A stretch of DNA of 64,000 nt from Hemicordylus capensis (Eukaryota > Chordata > Lepidosauria > Squamata > Cordylidae): contig NC_069657.1 in NCBI RefSeq assembly GCF_027244095.1, positions 392,688,943 to 392,752,942 on the forward strand, in the 5' to 3' direction. Below are positions 55,980-64,000 of this stretch, piece by piece (within the stretch, counting starts at the first letter, position 1; every line of letters begins with the position of its first letter). The position numbers and the translations under genes are program-made. The notes under the pieces were generated by a model. It saw only the letters and a program-made list of their open reading frames with translations, had not been told where the DNA came from and searched no databases.

Positions 55980-56225
55980 TAAAGGGTTACCTTTTTAAGG
56001 TGGTGATTCTTTTAGCATGGGGTGAGAAACTGGCCCTATCCATCCCCAGCACAGCATCCCTCCAATGGCTGTTGCTAGTGTCTATCTTACGTGTTTGTTT
56101 GTTTTTAAAGATTGTGAGCCCTTTGGGGACAGGGAGCCATTTTATTTATTTGTTTGTTTATAACTATGTAAACCGCTTTGAGGAGTTTTGTTGAAAAGTG
56201 GTATATAAATATTCACTTAGCTGTA
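55980..56225 (+). mobile_element. L2-tailed SINE
   Basis: TGGCCCTATCCATCCCCAGC, then ttgtgagccctttggggaca and gttgaaaagtggtatataaa. It is better preserved than 50050-50330. Confidence 0.7.
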
Positions 56226-56881
56226 GTTGTAGGGTCTAAAATGCAGCTGAAGAAGCTATAACTGGGATTTTAGCCACCTTAACTTGAGCCATCTGATACC
56301 CTGCCTTCCTTTAGGGTATAATTTTATTAGTCAAACTGTATGAGTTGTCTTTTCTCATATCCCTCTGTGGTGTTAACTGTCTGTGAAGTCATGGATGGGT
56401 CCAGCTTGCAGGTTTTTGCAAATGTGGAATTAATTTTGGGTTTCAAGCATCTCTGGCTGAGCTTCAGATCCTGGTGTATTATTTATGGCTTTGAAGTGGT
56501 GCATGCAAATAATATTGGACGGTTCCTACACAGTATGTACGTGGAACTAGACTAAACTTCTTTGTTTCTCCTCAGAGAATTAGGATTTGTTCAACCATGA
56601 GTCTTAGAGCAAAATGTATTGGACATGAACTCATTTGAACTAACTAAACAAACAATGCAAGGGCTTTCGTAGAATTGCTGAAAACCAAATCCATTAAGTA
56701 TGAAGCAGATTTTGCTTCATTCAGCTATTCTTTGCCCTCGAGACCACACATTGTGGTTTCCTTTTTGCTGGCCATTTATCCCTTTAAATTTAGCCAGCTT
56801 CAAATACAACATAGTGTGTATTAAATTAAAAAATGTTCAAGTATTTCTTATACTAAAGGCAGATACTTCTAATACTAAAAT

Positions 56882-58585
56882 CTAGGGGTGCTTCTGGATC
56901 TGGGCCTCTCCCTGGTGTCTCAGGCTGAGGCGATGGCCAGCGGTGCCTTTTATCAGCTTCAGCTGATAAGCTAACTGCATCCATTTCTTGAGATAAATGA
57001 CTTCAGAACAGTAGTACATCTGCTGGTCACCTCCAGACTTGACTACTGCAATGCACTCTATATGGGGCCACCTTTGTACGTAGTCCGGAAACTGCAATTA
57101 GTCCAGAATGCGGCAGCCAGGTTGGTCTCTGGGTCATCTCGGAGAGACCATATTACTCCTGTATTGAAAGAGCTACACTGGCTGCCAATAAGTTTCTGAG
57201 CAAAATACAAGGTGCTGTTTATCCTCTCTAATAAAACGCTTGGTGTCCGTCTGTGGACGGACACCAAGCGTGCATTCGTGCCTGGCCTGTTCTGGGCATG
57301 CGCGAAGCGCATGGCCAGAACAGGGCAAGGGAGGCACGAAAGGCAGGACCCGGCGGCCATCTTGGGCGGCCAGAAGCGGCCGCCCCGAAGAAGCCAGAGA
57401 AGCGGCGGCGGGGGAAACTGACCGAGGCGGCGGCAGAGCCGCCGTCTTGGCCAAAAGAGACGGAGGCCGGGGGTGGAGCGGAGGCCATGCAACTTTTAAA
57501 AAAATTGCTCCCGCAGCCGAAGCCGCCGACCGCCCACCCTCCCTCCCAGCTGCCGAGTCCCCCTTACCCTGGCCAACTGCTGTCGGCCGAAGACAGCCCT
57601 TAATTTAAGAGGCAGAGAGGAGCTCGCAAGCAGAGCTCCTCTCTGTGCAAAGCCTCTTGCCGAACTGCCGCTTTGGGCGCTTGCGTCCCTTGCGCCCAAA
57701 GCGGCAGTTCGGCAAGAGGCTTTGCACAGAGAGGAGCTCTGCTTGCGAGCTCCTCTCTGCCTCTTAAATTAAGGACTTCCTTCGGCCGACAGCAGCCGGC
57801 CAGGGTAAGGGGGACTCAGCAGCTGGGAGGGAGGGTCGGCGGCGGCGGCCGCGGAAGCAATTTTTTAAAAAGTTACATGGCCTCCGCTCCGCCCCCGGTC
57901 CCAGCCTCCGTCTCCCCGGCCTGGCGGGGGCAAGTCCCTGGGCCGATTTGGCCCTTAAAGGTAGGGGTGACACACAAAGGAGCTGGGAGGGCGGCCGGAC
58001 GGCGGAGGGAGGGGAAATGGCGGGGGGGGGCCAGGAGTGCCGTTACTAGCGCCCGTTATTCAACGGGCCAAAATTCACTTGTTACCTATAAAGCCCTAAA
58101 TGGCTTGGGCCTTGGTATTTAAGAGAACGTCTTCTTTGTCATGAACCCCATCGCCTATTAAGATCATCAGGAAAGGTCTGCCAGCAGTTACTACCGTCTT
58201 GTCTGGTGGCTACTCGGGGACGGGCCTTCTCAGTTGCTGCCCCGATGCTTTGGAACACGCTCCTTGCTGAAATAAGAGCCTCCCCATCTCTGACCATTTT
58301 TAAAAAATCTTTAAAGACACATTTGTTCACCCAGGCTTTTAATTAAATACTGTTTTAATAGTTTTAACATTGTTTGAAAATATTGTTTTAAGGTTTTACA
58401 TTGTTGTAATGTTTAAACTTTTTGCTGTCATTTATTTTAACCAGTGTTCTAATTTCTTTGTTTTCATTTATCTGGTTTAACTAATGTTTTAACTTTTCTG
58501 TTTTTTGTTGTAAACCACCCAGAGAAGTAAGTTTGGGGCAGTATAAAAATATGTTTAATTAATTAATTAATTAATTAATTAGTCA
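56882..58585 (+). mobile_element. L2 LINE 3' region, split by a Helitron-like element
   Basis: 56882-57221 and 58082-58560 are colinear parts of the L2 C-terminus. They include TCCAGACTTGACTACTGCAA and, after the insertion, TTACCTATAAAGCCCTAAAT. The tail ends in (TTAA)n at about 58556-58580. Comparison with 54770-54800 shows the uninterrupted order. Confidence 0.8.
57222..58081 (+). mobile_element. Helitron-like non-autonomous element, copy 2
   Basis: Starts TCCTCTCTAATAAAACGC and ends with hairpin GCCCGTTATTCAACGGGC plus CAAAATTCACTTG. It is inserted exactly between A and T of L2 with no duplication. Near the 5' end there is a 15-bp perfect stem (CGCTTGGTGTCCGTC). The centre (about 57597-57775) is a nearly perfect palindrome of some 180 bp. 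Very GC-rich, with no Rep/helicase sequence; its long ORFs are compositional. Confidence 0.65.
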
Positions 58586-59082
58586 CACAAATGGACTGAA
58601 CTCTGCTGGAAGTCTACGGGGCTGCCTTTTCATACCAGAAGATTAATTGGCTGTTAAAAAACCCAGAGAAAACCCAGCTGTCCAACAAGCCATGAGGAAC
58701 ACAGCATCCTCTCGTTTGTTGTGGGAATTGAAGCAGTAAGGAGCTGTGTTCCTTAGGGCTCATTTTCCTCAGGCCCATCTTCAAAAAAATGTTTTTTTGT
58801 GAAGGGCTGAATATTACTGGCCTGCCATGTCAGCAGCTACATGGGGGAGAGAAATCCCCAGATTTCATGTGGAACAGGCCTTATGAGTCAATAAGTCAAA
58901 CACAGCCCACCAGTCAGGTATGGCGGCTGCAGCAAACCAGGTGTTGTGAGAGTAGAAACCAAAGGTTTCCATGAGTGGAGGGAAATGGAAGGGAAATGTG
59001 TTCTGGGGAATGGGAGCAGAGAACCTAGGGCAGCAAGCCATTTTGAAAGGTTGCAGCAAAAACTGCATAGTAAAATTTGTGT

Positions 59083-59116
59083 ATTGCTTCTCGGCCTTTT
59101 GGCTAAGATCAAGTGT
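59083..59116 (+). mobile_element. U2 snRNA 5' fragment, retro-inserted
   Basis: ATTGCTTCTCGGCCTTTTGG continuing CTAAGATCAAGTGT equals U2 bases 1-34 with one change. Short direct repeats (gtgtattgc and gcgtattgc) flank it. It stops at the same U2 base as the copy at 17912-17945, and lacks the rest of U2 and its promoter elements. Confidence 0.8.
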
Positions 59117-59194
59117 GCGTATTGCACACTTCAGCCTCCTATGCCATTTTATAAAGTTTGCAGCAACAATATTGCACCAGGAATTGGATAAATC

Positions 59195-59517
59195 CAGGGG
59201 CGTAACTACTATTAGGCAATGGGAGGCAGTCGTCTTGGGGCCCCACTGCCTCGAGGGGCCCCCCCAGAGGCACATCACATGACTCCCCACCCACCCATGT
59301 TGTACCCCCTATGAATTATGTTGAGTCTCTTGGAGATCGGCAGGAGCAGAGAGTAAAAAAACTAGATTAAGTGTGAACTGGATATTCACCATATTCATAA
59401 TGGGGATGTGAGTGTGAGTGCACTATATATTGTGAAGTGTGTTTGTGTGTGTATATCAGCGAGGGGCCCATTTTAAAATCTTGTCTCTGGGCCCCCTCCA
59501 ACCTTGCTATTCCCCTC
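59195..59517. mobile_element. hAT-type MITE (family B) with perfect 8-bp TSD
   Basis: CAGGGGCGTAACTACTATTA to CAACCTTGCTATTCCCCTC. Identical flanks gataaatc at 59187-59194 and 59518-59525. Confidence 0.85.
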
Positions 59518-60104
59518 GATAAATCTCTTACATTCTGCTGTAAAAATAGGCTGGGTTGTCAAGGACAGGGCCAGTGAAGCACTGACAGGCAGTTGCCAAG
59601 GGCCCAAGGCACTCATAAGAGCCCCCTGCAAAACCACTTCTGTGCTCATAGCCTTTGTGTGGTGGCGGGCAGCAGAGCAACTCTCTGGGCTCACCCAGAC
59701 AGGAGTGGGCCCATAGTCGGCAGTTAACCAAGGGCCCCCTGAAATTTGGAGCTGACCCTGGTCAAGCACTTGGCAGACCACAGTATGTGACTGGTGGGTA
59801 CATTCCATGTGGTGGGCCCCTAGACCCTGATCTAGGGGTGTTTCCAGATGGAGAAATATTCTTTTTTAAAACAGAAGTTTTTTCTGCTTTTCTACTGTTT
59901 CCAGAGAACGACTTTGGCCCTTGAACAATTTGGAGCACCATCTGCTGCCAATCTGTAATAGGAGTAATCTGTCATTAGTCTCAAAAACCTTCATTCTAAT
60001 CACCAAAAATGGGTTTCACAGCTGAGAAGACCATCTTCCCAGTCACCACTCACCTCACCTCAGAAGATGGGGGCACCTGCAGGAGAGCGACAGTGAAGTT
60101 GTCT

Positions 60105-60190
60105 GTATATGGGAAGACTGATATGGGAGTAGACAGTCCTTCAGGTACCCAGGTCCCAAACCATGTAGGGCTTTAAAAATAAGCATCAGT
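60105..60190 (-). mobile_element. Short L2 fragment
   Basis: CAGTCCTTCAGGTACCCAGG with CATGTAGGGCTTTAAAAATA matches the antisense L2 C-terminal region. Confidence 0.5.
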
Positions 60191-61145
60191 TTATTTTAGG
60201 ATTGTTTAGAAATCAGATTGCAGCCTTAATATGATAAACCATGAAGCTACCTGGATGCATTCCTCAACATGCCTTATGCTATTTCTCACCAAATGTCAGC
60301 TCATATACACCTTCCATCTTCTAAGTGTCATGATGAAATACGGTGTTGTTCTTTAAAGTTCAGGCTACAATAAATCTCTAAGTTTTGCCACAGCATTTTA
60401 GGGGATTTTAAAACATTCTGACATCCTGCGGGGGGGGGGGGGGGGGATCCTACCCCATTGAAATCAACAGGGTGTAAAATGCAACTCTTGATTTTAAAGT
60501 GTAATTTTGTGGTTATATGTGTGAAGTAGTTTGCTTCTTATACCAATGAAGGGTTTCCCCTACAACCACACCATTATATGGTAAGGACAATGTGTATCCT
60601 AAATCCTGAGCAGATGCAAACGCAATGCACACATAAAACAAGAATTATTTAAGAGGCAGTAGGGCACTGGTGTTTAGATTTGTTCTGTTGAAATTTTCTT
60701 CCATTTTGTTTGTTTTTACCTGTAATTATATGGATGAACTGGTGACTCCACAGTGTGTTTATTACTTTAATTCCCAGTGAACCATACTGATAAAATTTAC
60801 TGGATAATAAGGATGTGGAGAAATGACCTCTACAGCTTGTCATGTTCAACTATAAATTTAATGAAAGAGCAAGAGTTTTGTTTACCCCCTTTAATTGGCC
60901 CCAACCAGGCACAATTAGTACTGGGGGTTTATGTTTTCATTTAGGTACTCAGATGTATAATCATTTGGCTTAATACAATTTAAACTAGCTCAGCATGAAA
61001 ACGTCAAGCACAGAGAATAAATTCTGGGATTCTTGTTCATTTCCCACAGGCCAGCAATCCAGCATACTGTGGAATAGGACAAAGGCAAATTTAAAATATC
61101 AGATGTTTTTCCCCTCCTAGTACTTTAATTAAAAACCCTTCTCAT
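60190..61145. other. Intergenic stretch without recognised features
   Basis: Contains a poly-G run at about 60430-60447, otherwise nothing recognised. Confidence 0.4.
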
Positions 61146-61149
61146 TACC

Positions 61150-61525
61150 CTGCTGTTTGGATTTATGCAGATGCAGAGACTGTTCTCATGAACAGCCCAG
61201 CCCAGCCCATGAGAACTGCCAGCATCCGCATGGATCTTGGCAGTGCTGCAGTGCCAAACCCAGTGTCGTAGCCAAGCTCTTCGCCAAGGATAAGGGCACG
61301 AATGTGCCTTAATCCCGGCTCTGGGATTGTGTGTCAGTGTGAGCTGCTCACAGCTTTTGCTGACACAGAGATGAGTGCCTAGAGTGCCTGTGCACTTTGG
61401 GATCCATGGAGGCAGGAACAACAAATCCCATCCTCAGTTTACCAGTGCAGCTTGGAGCAGCTCAGAGAGTTAACCCTGCCTCCCCTGCCCCATGCAACCG
61501 CATGCGGTTATGTGAACAGCCCTAC
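61150..61525. mobile_element. GC-rich MITE-like repeat
   Basis: Starts near CTGTTCTCATGAACAGCCCA and ends near GGTTATGTGAACAGCCCTAC, a loose inverted pair around CCATGAGAACTGCCAGC. Related in style to 14925-15295. Confidence 0.45.
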
Positions 61526-62159
61526 AGTTTGTTTTAATAAGTACTTTTTATTATAATTGGCTGGCATGGTAAAGACAATTATTCAAAGTAGTCCACTGAC
61601 CTTAAAAAGTATTGCCATTTAAGTTTTTTTAAAAAAATAGTCCCATTGCAATTTAAAAGGAAATTTCAAAAAATAATTTCAGTGGTTTTACTTTAATTTT
61701 CATCATGTCAGCCAGTACTTATAAAATAATAGGCCAGTTCACATGATGAACATACTGTCAGTTAAAATAAAATGAAGATCTCAGTGGCACAAGTGCTCTC
61801 ACAAAGCTTTTTGTGTGTACTCAGGGGTTTTTTTGGGGGAAATCCCAGATCTGTGCCACAAAAGCTCAACATTTAACCAAGACTGATAAACTGAGTTCAG
61901 ATCTAAGATTACTAATTGTGGTTAAATGTCAGGTTTTTGTGGTGTGGGTTGGTCAAAAAATTCTGAGTTCACACGACAAACTTCATGACAGCACGCTTGC
62001 CACCAAAAACTCAAATTTTAATTTAACTGACATCGTGTTCATTATGTGAACCAGCCCAATATTTTTAAAAGACTGTTTGAAGAAAATAATTATCTAAAAA
62101 TAACATTTACTTTTTAAAAATTAAATTGTTTAAATAGAAATATAATAGCATGTCCTCCA

Positions 62160-62240
62160 CATGTTATGTAACCTTTTATAAGTTCTCTTAAAGAAGAAAG
62201 GTGGGATACAGATTTTTTTAAATAAATAAATAAATTGTCA
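62160..62240 (+). mobile_element. LINE 3'-tail fragment
   Basis: aagaaaggtgggatacagat, then an AAATAAATAAAT tail. Confidence 0.45.
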
Positions 62241-62624
62241 ATTTTGTTCTCTACTCATGAGTTCTAGAGTGCTTTTTTTACCTCTAGGATCAGGCTTAAA
62301 TGTCTTAATGCTGGTACAACACTTAAAAATCCTTTGTGCTTGAACATCACAAACATGACTTGCAGCTTGACAGAAGTAAGGGGTAAGGAAAATGCTCTAG
62401 ATCAAACCAATCAAAGAAGGTAAATAATCTTCAATTAGTGTGTCAAGTCTTTCCAAATTACAGCCAATATGTTTAGAATGGGGCTGCAAAAATTACTAGT
62501 TGGTTGGCAGCTTTAAGGATTATGAACAAGAACAAGAAATATACAGGAGATTAAGCAAAATTATATCTCTTTACCAACTTAAACTTAAACTCTTAAATTC
62601 TTAACCAACTTAAACTTTCAAGTA

Positions 62625-62692
62625 CATTGCTCTGAGCTCCTCAGAGCAAGAGTGGGATATAAATGTAAAAATAAAAAATAAAATAAACTTTG
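62625..62692 (+). mobile_element. LINE 3'-tail fragment
   Basis: tcagagcaagagtgggatat with aaatgtaaaaataaaaaata. Confidence 0.45.
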
Positions 62693-62809
62693 CATCAAGC
62701 AAATTAGTTCAGTGAAAATTGAAACCTTGTGCATTTCTGAAGCAAACTAAGTTGGTCTAATAAAAGAGATCATTTTGGGGTTTTTTTGCTTCTGCTGTTA
62801 TCAATGACC

Positions 62810-63052
62810 ATTATTATTATTTATTATTATTATTTTTACATTTTATATCCCGCTCTTCCTCCAAGGAGCCCAGAGCGGTGTACTGCATACTTAGGTTTCT
62901 CCTCACAACAACCCTGTGAAGTTGGTTAGGCTGAGAGAGAAGTGACTGGCCCAGAGTCACCCAGCAAGTATCATGGCTGAATGGAGTTTTGAACTCAGGT
63001 CTCCTCGGTCCTACTCCAGCACTCTAACCACTACACCACACTGGCTCATCAT
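62810..63052 (-). mobile_element. tRNA-derived (MIR-like) SINE, near full length
   Basis: On the minus strand the head reads GAGCCAGTGTGGTGTAGTGG and TTAGAGTGCTGGAGTAGGAC (A-box region), then the B box GAGTTCAAAACTCC. Conserved GGGTGACTCTGGGCCAGTCA and the tail with CGCTCTGGGCTCCTTGGAGG end in an (ATT)n run at 62810-62838. Confidence 0.82.
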
Positions 63053-63054
63053 CT

Positions 63055-64000
63055 GATGTATCTTAGTGACTTTCTCCATTTTTTTGCTGGGTAAATCTGA
63101 CTTTAATTTGACCTTCTTTCATCTTTTTAGGCAGGAAAAGGTCATATCCAGAAAGAGTGGTACCTGAAATACTTGTCCTTTTGTGAGAGCTATAATTCAC
63201 TGGGGCCTTTTATGCCAGGAGCCAGTCCACTGCTGAGTATTAGAACTGCCGATCATAATTATCCAGCAAAAATGGAAACAAAGGCTGCAGAACAGCAGTG
63301 CTCTAGACAACTCTCTCCAAAGAAAATCTGACCCACAGCCTTGGATGTGGGTGACTAGGAGAGAATGAAGAAAAGTCAAGCTCCAGTAACTTTTAATGAC
63401 AGATCTTGTTAGGGTTAAAAAAACAGCACTGCCCTCATGCTGTGATTACATCTGAATAGGAACCCGTCACCCGAACCACTCCAGGTTGCAGCATTGTGAA
63501 CAGGCTTGTTCTTTCTAAATTAATCATTCTGAGCTACTCAGCAAAGGGACCTGGGTACACAACGCAGCTTGAAACACAAAACTCACTGCAGGCTGCCAAA
63601 TAGCGGCCTAAATGATTGCTGCTGCTTTCCCTGACGCTAGCCTTTTTCTTTCCTTTCCCTTTTTCTTGCAAAGAAGAGGATACAAAGTGGGTCAAATTAG
63701 GAAGTGATAGGCTTCAAACCTGCAAAAAATATTGCAAACAAAAGCTCCCCCACTCTCTACACACCACTACCAAAATACACAAATTAATACTTAACAAACT
63801 AGTGTGACCCACTGTGGAGTTGGCTTTCGGCCCTGGAGGTCTGCATTCACATTCCAGTTCACACCGGGACTCACTGAATGGGCTTTCTCTAGCTTTGGTG
63901 TTTTTAGCATGGAACTTATGTTGACTGCCCTCTTTCACAGGGCTGTTGGAAGGATATGGGCCTGGTATATGAATGGGAAATGGCTTGCAACACAGACGCC
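63055..64000. other. Intergenic stretch to the window end
   Basis: No gene was recognised. 63830-63960 has weak MIR-like words (tttcacagggctgttggaag). Confidence 0.35.

Noticed and set aside
57240-57608. Long overlapping ORFs on both strands
   Set aside because: They fall in a GC-rich palindromic Helitron-like element; no domain is recognisable and both strands are open because of base composition.
59083-59116. Functional U2 snRNA gene
   Set aside because: Only 34 of about 190 bases are present, with no Sm site or promoter elements.

Overview
This window is nuclear DNA from a squamate reptile (lizard or snake). The reasons are sparse spliced vertebrate genes, Sauria-type tRNA SINEs with Bov-B-like ends, abundant L2 and CR1 LINEs, a CR1 copy whose ORF1 carries an SGNH-esterase domain, and many palindromic hAT-type MITEs. 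I cannot name the species. Two host genes are supported; most of the rest is transposon-derived or unassigned intergenic DNA.

Left part (1-20 kb, minus strand): a cytosolic sulfotransferase gene of the SULT6B1 type. Six consecutive exons were read with GT-AG borders and continuous phase (15376-15577, 8844-8956, 7834-7923, 3874-4000, 1029-1123, 390-546). The last coding exon lies beyond the left edge. A second complete first exon with the same start and same donor phase lies upstream at 19524-19725, inside a direct duplication of roughly 600 bp that includes the proximal promoter.

Middle (30.7-34.5 kb, plus strand): NANP, N-acylneuraminate-9-phosphatase, complete in two exons (31481-31570 and 33813-34526). 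All four HAD-family motifs are present, and a GCT-repeat tract directly precedes the start codon. The intron holds LINE and MITE insertions, including a palindrome of about 440 bp.

The two genes are divergent, with about 11.8 kb between the distal sulfotransferase start and the NANP start. They are functionally unrelated apart from general small-molecule metabolism (sulfonation; the sialic-acid pathway).

Repeats: L2 copies at 9.7-10.4, 14.5-14.8, 20.8-22.0, 24.9-27.4, 53.8-55.3 and 56.9-58.6 kb; an RNase H-bearing LINE at 5.2-6.7 kb; CR1 at 10.4-12.2 and 52.4-53.0 kb; several SINE families; MITEs with clear 8-bp target duplications; two Helitron-like elements (41821-42605 and 57222-58081); a Ty3/Gypsy fossil at about 45.2-48.3 kb interrupted by a 658-bp solo LTR; and two U2 snRNA 5'-end retro-insertions (17912-17945 and 59083-59116). 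A fragment of a repetitive protein family whose function I do not know, arranged as an inverted repeat, lies at 22.0-22.7 kb. I found no CRISPR arrays, operons or functional tRNA/rRNA genes, as expected for such a genome.
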